Source of the DNA: Rhizobium mongolense subsp. loessense
Lineage (GTDB): Bacteria; Pseudomonadota; Alphaproteobacteria; Rhizobiales; Rhizobiaceae
DNA: 64,000 nucleotides
NCBI RefSeq assembly: GCF_900099775.1
Contig: NZ_FMTM01000001.1
Coordinates: 1,240,001-1,304,000, forward strand
Direction of reading: 5' to 3'
A program made the translations under genes and the position numbers. Positions 35,134-43,453 of the stretch are shown piece after piece; position 1 is the stretch's first letter, and each line of letters opens with the position of its first letter. The notes beneath the pieces were generated by a model, which searched no databases, was not told the DNA's origin, and saw only the letters and a program-made list of their open reading frames with translations.

Positions 35134-35970
35134 TTACGTGAACGCGGCTGTGTCGTCGGTGACGACCTTGATGATGCCGGCCTGCTGGAGAACGGTGCCG
35201 CCGTCGTAGATCGTATGGCGGGAGTACGAGTAATCGTCCTCGCCATTGTATCCGGCATCCACCTGGATTTCCCCGGTCGCGATGGCGTGGCCGACTGCAG
35301 GCTTCGCAAAGATGAAGTTGGAAGCAGTTGCCGTACCCTTACCGGGAAGGCCGTTGTGCATGATGTGCTTCGCGCCGAGCCAGATCTTCGGGCGATCGAG
35401 AGCGAGGCCGACGAGCGGCTTGGCGTCGATGTAGTCCGCAGACTTGAACTCCTGGAACGTCAGTAGGCGGCCCCATGCCTTGGGGGTCCAGAGGCAGGTG
35501 ATTTCATTGCCGCTCATGACGTCGTTTTCGAAAAGCTCCGTCAGGGCGTCCACGGTCTTACCGTAGGTAAGCGTCTGAGCTGCACCGCCGGCGTAGACGT
35601 TGGTTGCCGTCGCCAGTGTATCGATGATGGTGTAATCGATTTCGCGAGCGGCAGTCAGGGCGCCGGCATTCTGCATGGCTTCGCGGAGGTTGGCCGGCGC
35701 CGTGAAGACGTTAAAGCCAGTCTGCGTTTCCTTGGAATGCTTTTCCTTCAGCGTAATGGACGGCTGGGAATCGGTCCTGTTACGCGACGGGATGAGCCCG
35801 TTCGTGCCGCGCTCAGTCATGCGACCGGCCGCACCCTGCAAAGCGAACTTCGCAGTCAGGCCGGAAATCATGACTTCCTTTGTGACGCAGTCCTTGAGGT
35901 AGGTTTCGCCGCGCTGAAATGCGACGACCCACTCATCACGGTACTGGTCTTTCGTAATGACGTAAGGCAT
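35134..35970 (-). CDS. Major capsid protein
   Basis: A 278-aa protein in the expected place after the scaffold gene. Features consistent with an HK97-fold coat protein are the long N-terminal region (MPYVITKDQYRDEWVVAFQRG), a spine-helix-like region (LREAMQNAGALTAAREIDYTI) and the P-domain-like FENDVMSGNEITCLWTPKAWGRL. T7 gp10A is 345 aa, so this is a compact version. The ATG at 35968-35970 follows AAAGG; an in-frame extension upstream is ignored. Confidence 0.83.
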   Translation of the reverse strand: MPYVITKDQYRDEWVVAFQRGETYLKDCVTKEVMISGLTAKFALQGAAGRMTERGTNGLIPSRNRTDSQPSITLKEKHSKETQTGFNVFTAPANLREAMQNAGALTAAREIDYTIIDTLATATNVYAGGAAQTLTYGKTVDALTELFENDVMSGNEITCLWTPKAWGRLLTFQEFKSADYIDAKPLVGLALDRPKIWLGAKHIMHNGLPGKGTATASNFIFAKPAVGHAIATGEIQVDAGYNGEDDYSYSRHTIYDGGTVLQQAGIIKVVTDDTAAFT

Positions 35971-36234
35971 TAGAAAACCTTTCACTTTTGATGATTTGGG
36001 AGGTTGATTCCAGCCGTGTTCAGGGTGCCGCTTCACGCTTCGCGGGGTGCCTTGGACATACCAAGGGGCCGCTTCGTTGCGATCAACGGGGCGTCACATC
36101 AGCTTGTATGTTCGGTAGTTCTGTTGCGGGGCCGTTGCCGGGATGCCGCGTCTATTTCGTTGATCGACGGATACAGTTAGTTGCCAATCAACAGGACTCC
36201 TGCGCATCGTTGTCGTTCGAGGCAGGAGGAAAAG

Positions 36235-36453
36235 ATGTCAGAGTCGGAAGAAAACCGTTTGTTGGACAGTGAATTCCAGACAATTTCGTCAGAGCCATTG
36301 ATTGGGCGCCTGAATCTTGAGACCGACTTAGGCACCTTCGACCTTCTGATAAACAAGGAGGTCGCCGAGTTTCTGATCGCAGCGCTGTTCGAATTCCTTG
36401 CGGAAGGGACCGGGGAAGACGCCCCGAAGTTCACAACGCACACACAGCAATAG
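36235..36453 (+). CDS. Small acidic protein on the opposite strand (moron candidate)
   Basis: A 72-aa acidic protein of unknown function (MSESEENRLLDSEFQTISSE, then LNLETDLGTFDLLINKEVAEFLIAALFEFL). It sits on the plus strand between the capsid and scaffold genes of the minus-strand late operon, with a strong AGGAGG site 6 nt before the ATG. It ends 2 bp before the end of the scaffold gene. The position suggests separate expression, perhaps in the lysogen. Confidence 0.7.
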   Translation: MSESEENRLLDSEFQTISSEPLIGRLNLETDLGTFDLLINKEVAEFLIAALFEFLAEGTGEDAPKFTTHTQQ

Positions 36454-36455
36454 CC

Positions 36456-37400
36456 CTATTTGCGGGCTTTGATCTTGTCGCGCTGCGAATAGAGCTTGGT
36501 AATCTTCTGTTGGACGTCGTCGCTCTTGTACTTCTCGGGATCGGAGACACGAAGCGCGAGCAGTTCGTCAATGCGCTCCTGAACGGTCTTTGCCGTCGTT
36601 TCCACATCGCCGGTCATGATGGCATTGCCGCCATAATAGTCGGCGCCGAGCTGGGCCATCATTTTCACGAATGCAATGTTGTCCTGAAGGCGGGAGCCGT
36701 CCATCAGACGTAGGCCCATCATTCCCTCGAAGCCTTCTTTGCCGAGGTGCGCCGTCATGAGCTGCTGTGCGGCGCCTATGTTGCCGTCGTATTCGCCGCC
36801 CCATTCGTTGCGGAGAGCGGCCTGCGTCTCTTTGGCGACCTTCGCCAGGTTGCCATCCAGCTCCTGCTGTTGGGCCGTAGCGAAGTCCTGATACCAGTCC
36901 AGAGCGGCGGAAGCGGCGGCGGGCGGAACGTTCCGGGCATGCATGGCGGCCTTGAAGTCGCCCAGGATCGCCTTATCAGCGTCAGTTGCCTTGTAGTCCT
37001 CCCGGAAATCGCCGGGATAAGCGGCCGGATCTTCCGGAATGCCCATTGCCTCGCGATAGGCCTTCACCTCTTCAGGTGTTGACTTGTCCGTTAGCGTGAC
37101 TGCCTTCCTGCCTGCCTTGGCCGCATTGTAGGCTTCACGCATGCCGCGCTGGATAGCTTCCTTCGACTTGTAACGCTCAAGCTGCTTGAGCATCGTTTCG
37201 TCACCGCCGGCCAGTTCCTCGCGGAACTTCTGCAGTTCTCCGTCTGTAGGAGCACCGGGAGCCGCTGCAGGGGCGCTTGTCGCGGTAGCAGCACCGTCAG
37301 CAGGCGCAGCGGCAGCCTTGGCTACATCAGGATTTGGCGCGCTCGACGTTGCGTTCGTCGGCTGGCTTTCCAGTGCGCCTGTCGTGTTTTGGTCCGTCAT
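36456..37400 (-). CDS. Capsid scaffolding protein
   Basis: A 314-aa protein with an Ala/Pro-rich disordered N-terminus (about 1-55), a helical body (KFREELAGGDETMLKQLERY; YREAMGIPEDPAAYPGDF) and a basic helical C-terminus (QQKITKLYSQRDKIKARK) expected to touch the coat protein. The position before the capsid gene and the composition match T7 gp9-like scaffolds. The ATG at 37398-37400 is preferred to a GTG 9 bp upstream. Confidence 0.8.
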   Translation of the reverse strand: MTDQNTTGALESQPTNATSSAPNPDVAKAAAAPADGAATATSAPAAAPGAPTDGELQKFREELAGGDETMLKQLERYKSKEAIQRGMREAYNAAKAGRKAVTLTDKSTPEEVKAYREAMGIPEDPAAYPGDFREDYKATDADKAILGDFKAAMHARNVPPAAASAALDWYQDFATAQQQELDGNLAKVAKETQAALRNEWGGEYDGNIGAAQQLMTAHLGKEGFEGMMGLRLMDGSRLQDNIAFVKMMAQLGADYYGGNAIMTGDVETTAKTVQERIDELLALRVSDPEKYKSDDVQQKITKLYSQRDKIKARK

Positions 37401-37719
37401 TCTTTTCACCTGTCAGCAAATTTAAAGGGAAAGTGATGAGCTTGCGGAGCTGAAGACCAACATGCCTCTTTCCGCTCTTGAATACGCTGTCGCGCTCCCC
37501 GCCGTGCTCTTCCGGCAAGAATTCGAGGTCATGCGCGCCGCAGATGTGCATGATTGCGGCAATCGCGCGTGTCTGTTGTTCAGCGCTGGCAACGCCATTC
37601 GCCACAGCTTGGATAGCCGCGCAGTCGGCCTTCCTGATTTCCAGATCGTTCTTAGGCTGCTCATTGTCGCCGCGGACCGATACCGGTAGCCATGGGCGAT
37701 ATTTTCGCTGATCGGTCAT
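37327..37719 (-). CDS. Bbp19-like small prophage protein
   Basis: A 130-aa protein between the portal and scaffold genes, overlapping the start of the scaffold gene by 74 bp in another frame. The middle part (IAAIMHICGAHDLEFLPEEH, then SVFKSGKRHVGLQLRKLI) has the pattern of the Bbp19 phage family (a Cys-Gly pair and a GxR-x-V-G helix). The function is unknown; the position suggests a minor head protein. The start is ATG at 37717-37719. Confidence 0.65.
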   Translation of the reverse strand: MTDQRKYRPWLPVSVRGDNEQPKNDLEIRKADCAAIQAVANGVASAEQQTRAIAAIMHICGAHDLEFLPEEHGGERDSVFKSGKRHVGLQLRKLITFPLNLLTGEKNDGPKHDRRTGKPADERNVERAKS

Positions 37720-37763
37720 GGGTCACCTGCAAAATGTAAAGCTCGGAAGCCGTCCGAGTCCGG

Positions 37764-39437
37764 TTAACCGGCTGTCGCCGCCTGTAGCTGCTGGGCTGCG
37801 TTCCCCACCTGCCCCGCTACTTCAGCACCTTGGCTTAACTGCTGCATCTGCTGCTGCTCTGCCATGGCCTGCTGCATCTGCCGGCGTGATGCTTCCGCTT
37901 GTTGGGCGTCGATAAGCCAGTCCGATCGGCCGTTCGGGACCGATCCGAACGCATCACGGAATGCGGTTCTCGTGTCGACGTCGGTTCGAAGCGTCGGATC
38001 GAGAGCCATTGCGGCTTGCAGAAGCTGCGCGCTCTCCTGAAAGGCTCCGATAACCTGCCGGTCCCGTGCTTCCTTCAGAGAGTTGTTGAACTCGTAGGTG
38101 ATGTTCTGGCCGAGCAGGATATCGGGCATGTCGACAGGGATGCCATTCCGATCGACCGGCCCGTATCCGCCTGCTCGCATGACTTTTTCCGTCACTAGAT
38201 CGAGCGTGCGGCCTGTCCATTCGTCTTCGATCGGCTCAAAGAGCGGAAGAGCATGGCGAATGTATTCCTGAACGATCTGCGATGCCTGGTAGGCCGTCAC
38301 ATCTTGGCCCTGAATAGAAGCCATCGGAGCAAGCTTGTTGATGTAGAAGGCATCAGCCAAGCGAGCGCGAGCGTCGTTGACCAGGTCAACACCGAGGCCG
38401 GTGTTCTTGCCAAGTTCCACGGCACGAAGCGCGGCGCCAAGGCGCTCGTCATACTCTGAATCAATGTACGTGATGCCATTCGAAGACAGATCGATCGGAG
38501 AGACCACGGCATCCTGCGTGGCAATCATCGGCGGGTCTACCTGCTTCTCGCCGGCTTCAATGATGGTCATCATCATGCGCTGGATCATGCGGGCCTGCGG
38601 CAGCGCAATGATGGTGGCGGGCGAGACGGCGTACATATGACCGTCTAGCGTCTGCCACCGCGGCACGATGTAATCGAACGTGAAGGCGGGAATCTCCTGC
38701 AGGATTGTGCCGTCTTCCGTCACATAGATGTCGGCCCACTTCGCGCCTTTCGGGAACTTGCGGTAGGGCTCGTAAATATCGAGCGGGATGAAGATGTGAC
38801 GAACCTTGAAGCTATCCTTCAAGTTCTTCTCTTTAAGGGCGTTCTTCACCGGCTGCGGAAGCTTGCTCTCTCCGAAGAGATGAGCCATCGCATTCGCTTT
38901 CATGTCGCACTTGCGGTGCACGTGGTTCACCTGACCGTCAGGACCTTCACAGCCCGCCATGTTCTTCGGGTGATGCGTCTTGAACAGCAGATTGTCGCGC
39001 TTCTTGGTGTACGCCACCTGCGTCCAACCCATGCCGAACGCGGCCCAATCCTGCTCGCAATCCTTCGCCGCACGACGATAGCCGCTGTCGCGCGAATAGA
39101 GGATGGAGCGGTTGACGTCCGTCATGAACTCAAGGAAGGACGCCGCGTCACTCGCTCGCGAGATCCGTTCGTTCGATGCCTTGGCTTTGAACCACTGGCT
39201 GTCGGAAGGCCGAACCATGGAGCTGATCTGGTCGCCCAGCTCGCGGCGCACCAGTACCGGATAGAAATCCGTCAGGTGAGAAGCGAACTCTTCACCCAGC
39301 GTGATTTCCTTCGTGAAGCTGGCCCGCTCCGGATAGAAAAACTCGGCAATTTCCTGATGAAGGCTGTCGATAGATCCCTTAGCCGTGAACAGCCTAGAAT
39401 CGATAGCCATCAGGTCCTTGCCTGCCTGGTCGACCAT
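37764..39437 (-). CDS. Portal (head-tail connector) protein
   Basis: A 557-aa portal of the T7 gp8 type (gp8 is 536 aa). Recognisable parts are LTDFYPVLVRRELGDQISSM near the N-terminus, FGMGWTQVAY, ISPATI-like VSPATIIALPQARMIQRM in the stem region, and a Gln-rich C-terminal tail (RRQMQQAMAEQQQMQQLSQG). It forms the dodecameric ring through which DNA is packaged. The start overlaps the stop of the preceding small gene by one base. Confidence 0.9.
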   Translation of the reverse strand: MVDQAGKDLMAIDSRLFTAKGSIDSLHQEIAEFFYPERASFTKEITLGEEFASHLTDFYPVLVRRELGDQISSMVRPSDSQWFKAKASNERISRASDAASFLEFMTDVNRSILYSRDSGYRRAAKDCEQDWAAFGMGWTQVAYTKKRDNLLFKTHHPKNMAGCEGPDGQVNHVHRKCDMKANAMAHLFGESKLPQPVKNALKEKNLKDSFKVRHIFIPLDIYEPYRKFPKGAKWADIYVTEDGTILQEIPAFTFDYIVPRWQTLDGHMYAVSPATIIALPQARMIQRMMMTIIEAGEKQVDPPMIATQDAVVSPIDLSSNGITYIDSEYDERLGAALRAVELGKNTGLGVDLVNDARARLADAFYINKLAPMASIQGQDVTAYQASQIVQEYIRHALPLFEPIEDEWTGRTLDLVTEKVMRAGGYGPVDRNGIPVDMPDILLGQNITYEFNNSLKEARDRQVIGAFQESAQLLQAAMALDPTLRTDVDTRTAFRDAFGSVPNGRSDWLIDAQQAEASRRQMQQAMAEQQQMQQLSQGAEVAGQVGNAAQQLQAATAG

Positions 39438-39646
39438 CAGTTTGCACCCAGCGTGGAACGTGTGAATTCTTGGCCAATCGTCCCAGGCACGGGGGCAAGC
39501 CTGTCTGTCGCTGAACTACTGGTCGTCGCCAGAGCCCCACCCTGGCGCTTGCGCTGGCGCTTTGCCAACGGGTCTTCCGGATCGGGCATCGGGGCCGGCG
39601 GTTCCGGGTCCGGGTACTTGGGTTTGCTTCCGAACAATCCGCCCAT
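39437..39646 (-). CDS. Small proline-rich prophage protein
   Basis: A 69-aa protein between the large terminase and portal genes (MGGLFGSKPKYPDPEPPAPM). An N-terminal MGG suggests possible myristoyl-like or simply flexible character; the rest is basic and probably disordered. Similar small genes occur here in related podoviruses. The function is unknown. Confidence 0.7.
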   Translation of the reverse strand: MGGLFGSKPKYPDPEPPAPMPDPEDPLAKRQRKRQGGALATTSSSATDRLAPVPGTIGQEFTRSTLGAN

Positions 39647-41221
39647 TTACTTCTTTCCTCTCAGTCTTGCCTTTAAGGCACTGTTTGACGTGACCGACTG
39701 CACGCGACGGAAGGCGGCATCGCGCCGTTCCTGCGCTGCCTTCGGTCGCTTCAAGCCGCCAAGCTTCGAGGCTGACAGCATGACGGTCGTGTCGCCTTTG
39801 TCGGGCGATCGGCCGAGCATTTCCCGCATCTCTTCCTTCGGCAGGACGACGATTTCCTCGCCGCCGCCCCCTGCCCGGATCTCGTACCGGAAGGCACAGA
39901 GGTCCGCGGTCAATTCCGGGTCAGGGGGCAGAGCGATTTTAGAGCCGTAATCGGGATCAAGCTGCTCTCTGAACTGCCAGACCACTTGCGCTCGAAGGTT
40001 TTTGAAGCCGAACATGCCGTCGCGCGTATGCGAAGCAGATGCATTTCCGCCCTTGAACCCGTAGCAATCGACATCGGCATGAGCGAGCTGTGTCAGCGTA
40101 TCGCCGCCATAACCGCCGCCTGCATCGACGACGACGCGGCAACGGTCGCGCATCTGCTTGATAATGAGGCCAGCGACCGTTGGCCCGTCCGGGGTGTCAG
40201 AGCCCTTGTGGCTGTCGAAACGGGAATACCACCAGTCGTGGCGGGTCTGGATCTGCGTCTTGTCGGCGCCACCTTGCGCGACGTCAGCAGCTACCGCGGT
40301 CATAGGTATATCTTCGGGCGGCCGGTCGGTCCAACGGGCCTGGGCCAGCTTAACCCATTTCGTGGGTATAACCTGCCAAGGGTCATCATCGCCCTCAACA
40401 TCAAACGAGCCGTCGCGTAGTCGGTCCCTCAGCTCTTTTGGAAGGGCTTCGAGCGTCGACGCGTAGCCCGTCGCCATCAGGTCCGGATTGTCTTCGAGGC
40501 GGGAACGAATGAACGTTCTCGATCTGGGGCGCTCGCCTTTTGGGCCTACGTAGTCCTCGCCGACTTCAACGTCTTCGCCTTCTATCGTCGTGAACCAGCG
40601 CAGTTCACCAGGCTTGGCAGGGTTCGGGTGCTGAGGATCGAGCCACGGCGCCCAGTATTTGACTACCCATTGGCCCTGCGCAGAGGTCGGCGGGTTCCCC
40701 GTCGCAACAACCCGGCAGCGCCTGCCGTGAGCGTCACGAAGCCAGCCAATGATGTATCGGTATTGGCTTTCGGTGAACTGCGTAATCTCGTCAAAGCCCT
40801 TCAGCCTGTGCGGCCGGCCCTGGTACTTCTCTTTGTCGGACTCATTCGGCACGCCGCCGAGCTCGATGGTGCCACCGCTCGGGAGGCGCCAGATATGGGT
40901 CTGTGAATTGTACCCGTCACGAGTACCGAGGATGCGAGAAAGCTCGTCCTCAATGCCCTTCACCTGCGTAGCCTGCCGGCGCAGGATCAATGCCGGCTGA
41001 TACTCATCGATCGCGAGACCGCATAGCAGTGCGGTTTTGCCGCCACCCGCAGATCCGCCGTAAAAGGTTTCGTCCGCGTCACAGAACCAAGCGTCCGTCT
41101 GTGGTCCGGGGTTCGGGATGAATCGTTGGTCAATAGTCGCTTCCAGCGCCATCTTCTCGATTTGCGCGCGCTCGGTAGCCGGTAGCACGTCTAGCGCCTG
41201 CAGGATTTCATCGAGACGCAT
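39647..41221 (-). CDS. Terminase large subunit
   Basis: A 524-aa packaging motor. The Walker A motif is YGGSAGGGKTALL (about residues 55-67); the Walker B region is likely HRLKGFDEITQF; the motif III-like segment is RRCRVVATGNPPT; and the C-terminal nuclease has acidic residues in AVAADVAQGG and VVDAGGGYGG. It hydrolyses ATP to pump DNA through the portal and cuts the concatemer. The ATG at 41219-41221 follows AGGAG; a GTG 6 bp upstream is an alternative. Confidence 0.93.
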   Translation of the reverse strand: MRLDEILQALDVLPATERAQIEKMALEATIDQRFIPNPGPQTDAWFCDADETFYGGSAGGGKTALLCGLAIDEYQPALILRRQATQVKGIEDELSRILGTRDGYNSQTHIWRLPSGGTIELGGVPNESDKEKYQGRPHRLKGFDEITQFTESQYRYIIGWLRDAHGRRCRVVATGNPPTSAQGQWVVKYWAPWLDPQHPNPAKPGELRWFTTIEGEDVEVGEDYVGPKGERPRSRTFIRSRLEDNPDLMATGYASTLEALPKELRDRLRDGSFDVEGDDDPWQVIPTKWVKLAQARWTDRPPEDIPMTAVAADVAQGGADKTQIQTRHDWWYSRFDSHKGSDTPDGPTVAGLIIKQMRDRCRVVVDAGGGYGGDTLTQLAHADVDCYGFKGGNASASHTRDGMFGFKNLRAQVVWQFREQLDPDYGSKIALPPDPELTADLCAFRYEIRAGGGGEEIVVLPKEEMREMLGRSPDKGDTTVMLSASKLGGLKRPKAAQERRDAAFRRVQSVTSNSALKARLRGKK

Positions 41222-41282
41222 AGACACTCCTATGCCGGGAGGAATCTGCTACGCTGCAATCAACCGAAACCAGGAGGCCGAT

Positions 41283-41573
41283 ATGAGTGCTAGGACGTTT
41301 CAGCAGACTAACGAGGAAGAAACGGAGGATGCGGTTACGGTTCGCATTTTCGCGGTAGACGGCGAAACGGTTGCGGAGGCCGATTGGCCCCGGGTCTCCG
41401 ATGGCGAGACCATTTATGGCCCCGCATTAGGTAACGCGTTGCCATTTCCTGTAGCGCTAGACGTTGCAGAGGATGCCAAGCGAAGGTTTCACTTCTCCAA
41501 GATCCTGATCCACATTCATGATCCTTCACTGTGGAAGGAAGAATGGGGCTCTCTTACTCCTCCTTCGGCCTGA
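41283..41573 (+). CDS. Hypothetical small plus-strand protein between terminase genes
   Basis: A 96-aa acidic protein of unknown function ([20 protein letters not shown]; later [20 protein letters not shown]). It lies on the plus strand between the two terminase genes, with AGGAGG 6 nt before the ATG, and overlaps the end of the small terminase gene by 20 bp. It is one of several such antisense small genes in this prophage. Confidence 0.7.
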   Translation: MSARTFQQTNEEETEDAVTVRIFAVDGETVAEADWPRVSDGETIYGPALGNALPFPVALDVAEDAKRRFHFSKILIHIHDPSLWKEEWGSLTPPSA

Positions 41574-42060
41574 GGCCCTTGGAGAGCAGAAAGCCAAGCC
41601 GCCGCGCCAATTCATTGGATGAGACGTCCTTGGTCTCGATCGCGCCGCCGTCCTTGCCAGTCACCTCCGACTTGTCGGCAAGGCCTAGATCGCGGGCAAT
41701 GATATTGGCATTGAGCAGGTCAGCCGAGGCGCCTTCGAACTTCTGCGTTCGGATGATTTCCTCTATCGCGTGTACGACCGCAGAAAAATCTTGCCGCCTG
41801 CGATACTCATCGAAGCCTTGCCGTGTGATGTCGAGGAAGATGAAAAGCCCACCCAATGTCATGGCGCGCATTTTTGCTACGGGCTCATGTGTCGTTGCTC
41901 CCTGATAGGAGACGATCCTGTCTTCCCATAGAGGGTTGGCGTCAACCCATTCGAAATACTCGCTGGCCGCAGCCCACAGATCATCCGGCGTTGCGAAGAT
42001 TGGCGTTCGGCCGTGACTGCTCCGGGCCTTCCAGAACTGATTTCCCAGTGGTGCTGACAT
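41554..42060 (-). CDS. Terminase small subunit-like DNA-packaging protein
   Basis: A 168-aa protein resembling the gp3-type small terminases. The N-terminal part ([20 protein letters not shown], then WVDANPLWE) is followed by [21 protein letters not shown], a helix-turn-helix-like DNA-binding segment, and [20 protein letters not shown] near the C-terminus. It should recognise phage DNA and load the large subunit. The ATG at 42058-42060 gives the family N-terminus. Confidence 0.83.
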   Translation of the reverse strand: MSAPLGNQFWKARSSHGRTPIFATPDDLWAAASEYFEWVDANPLWEDRIVSYQGATTHEPVAKMRAMTLGGLFIFLDITRQGFDEYRRRQDFSAVVHAIEEIIRTQKFEGASADLLNANIIARDLGLADKSEVTGKDGGAIETKDVSSNELARRLGFLLSKGLRPKEE

Positions 42061-42160
42061 TGTGGATACTCTCAAATGTAAAAACGGTCGCAACACTTAC
42101 TGATCTCGACTCCTGCAACTTCATCGTGCATTCTCTCTCTCGGTTTCAGGAGGAAAGTGA

Positions 42161-42340
42161 ATGGGATTCCATGAAAAGCCGCTGGCGTCAGCGACGATCG
42201 AGCAGAAGCCGGATGGCTGGGAGGTCGTGACGAGGAATGTGGCCGGCGTCGATAAGGAGGAACGCTTCTTTTACAGCAAGGCGGAGGCACAGGCGTACTA
42301 TCAACAACAGTCCAGGCTTGCGCGCGCGGAAAACGCCTAA
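42161..42340 (+). CDS. Small hypothetical protein upstream of the YDY-repeat gene
   Basis: A 59-aa protein read directly from the sequence: MGFHEKPLASATIEQKPDGW at the start, then a short beta-alpha-like fold with RFFYSKAEAQAYYQQQ. AGGAGG lies 7 nt before the ATG. It is 11 bp upstream of the repeat-protein gene and likely in one transcript with it. Similar short single-domain proteins occur in rhizobia, but the function is unknown. Confidence 0.72.
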   Translation: MGFHEKPLASATIEQKPDGWEVVTRNVAGVDKEERFFYSKAEAQAYYQQQSRLARAENA

Positions 42341-42351
42341 GGAGGACGGCC

Positions 42352-42705
42352 ATGAAATCAAATGTGAGAGCGGCGGTAGCCGCTATGGCAATAGCACACG
42401 CACGAGGTCGGAGCGTTTCGTCGGTCTACGACTACAAGAATTCCTGCCATGTGAACATCAGCGCAAACGTGAGCGGCAACACAATTAATGGCTACGACTA
42501 CGGAAGCAGCTGCCATTTTGGCGGTTCATTTCCGGGCATGTACCATTACGGCACCGGCAAACACATCGATTTGAACATCACGGGCGGCGGGAAATACTCA
42601 GGCTACGACTATGATACGAGCAGCCATTTCGAGGTCACCGTCCGAGGCAATAATGCAGACATTTACGACTACGGCGAATCGGCGCACTTCTCGTACTCTG
42701 CTTGA
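42352..42705 (+). CDS. Repeat protein with five Y-D-Y-x4-H units, unknown function
   Basis: A 117-aa protein. After a short helical N-terminus (NVRAAVAAMAIAHARGRS) come five degenerate repeats, each with aromatic-Asp-aromatic followed by His seven residues after the first Tyr: YDYKNSCH (26), YDYGSSCH (48), YHYGTGKH (64), YDYDTSSH (85) and YDYGESAH (105). The spacings are 22, 16, 21 and 20 residues. Between units are alternating hydrophobic/polar strands (NISANVSGNTING), as in a beta-solenoid or beta-sheet repeat. AAGGAGG lies 7 nt before the ATG. I do not recognise the family. Possible roles are a surface, metal-binding or host-interaction protein expressed from the prophage. Confidence 0.78.
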   Translation: MKSNVRAAVAAMAIAHARGRSVSSVYDYKNSCHVNISANVSGNTINGYDYGSSCHFGGSFPGMYHYGTGKHIDLNITGGGKYSGYDYDTSSHFEVTVRGNNADIYDYGESAHFSYSA

Positions 42706-42824
42706 GCATCTTGAAAATTGGGCAATATTCGACGTTGGAGGAAATCGGCCAGATTTCCCGTGGCCCCGTGGGTGACACTTAAGGCCCCCAGCAGCAATCA
42801 GGCCGCAAATCGCTTGCGCATAAT

Positions 42825-43331
42825 CTATGCTACGAGCTTTAAATTTGCAATATCTATGTCGATCTCGCGCATTTCTGAGAAGCTTTCCACAATTGCGCGC
42901 ACAATTTTCTTGCCGCGCGCCTTCGTCACCGAGGCATAGTGACCGGCCAGCGGACCTGATTGGATGTATACGCGGGATTGAGGCTTGATCGCTGCCATCG
43001 GAGGCGGCCGGAGGATATCGAACGCGCCTCTCGCCTGCTCTTCTTGGATCTCGGCAACCTTGCTGTCCGGTATGGAAATCGGGCCCACGCTGCCGCCGAG
43101 AATTGACGCTGTGTAGTCCAGCTCATGCAGCCGCTCATAGGCGCCTTCGACCAATCGCACGAAGCAGTAGCCGGTAAAGAGCGGATACTCCCGCGTGATC
43201 CATTTCTTTGTCTGGTAGTGGCGGGTCTCCCGCCTCATCATCGGGCAGTAGGCTTCGATTCTGGCCTCTGCAAATTCCGCCATTGCGCGCTGCTGCTGCC
43301 CTGGCACCGTTCGAACAACAAACCACTTCAT
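42825..43331 (-). CDS. NusG/RfaH-like transcription antitermination protein
   Basis: A 168-aa protein with an N-terminal NGN domain (MKWFVVRTVPGQQQRAMAEF, then EAYCPMMRRETRHYQTKKW and PLFTGYCFVRL) and a C-terminal KOW domain (YIQSGPLAGHYASVTKARG). This is the architecture of NusG paralogues such as RfaH and LoaP, which travel with RNA polymerase and suppress pausing and termination. It lies immediately upstream, in transcription order, of the terminase-to-lysis genes. Without a phage RNA polymerase, it is a likely late regulator. Confidence 0.9.
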   Translation of the reverse strand: MKWFVVRTVPGQQQRAMAEFAEARIEAYCPMMRRETRHYQTKKWITREYPLFTGYCFVRLVEGAYERLHELDYTASILGGSVGPISIPDSKVAEIQEEQARGAFDILRPPPMAAIKPQSRVYIQSGPLAGHYASVTKARGKKIVRAIVESFSEMREIDIDIANLKLVA

Positions 43332-43351
43332 TGATTGCCCTCGTACAGATC

Positions 43352-43367
43352 GTTACGGCTACGTAAC
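43352..43367. promoter_or_regulatory. Inverted repeat upstream of the NusG-like gene
   Basis: GTTACG-GCTA-CGTAAC, centred 28 bp before the NusG-like start codon. A candidate operator or promoter element for the late regulator. A second hairpin (AATCCCC 43430-43436 / GGGGATT 43446-43452) lies at the end of the upstream gene without a T-run. Confidence 0.5.
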
Positions 43368-43453
43368 AATATCAGTTTCCAGTTGATTTTGCTATTCGGC
43401 CATAACGCGCCGGTACTCTTCCGTGAGGTAATCCCCAGTTTCGCCGGGGATTC

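Noticed and set aside
38796..39950. 384-codon plus-strand frame across portal and terminase genes
   Set aside because: It spans several well-supported minus-strand genes and shows no domain or translation signal.
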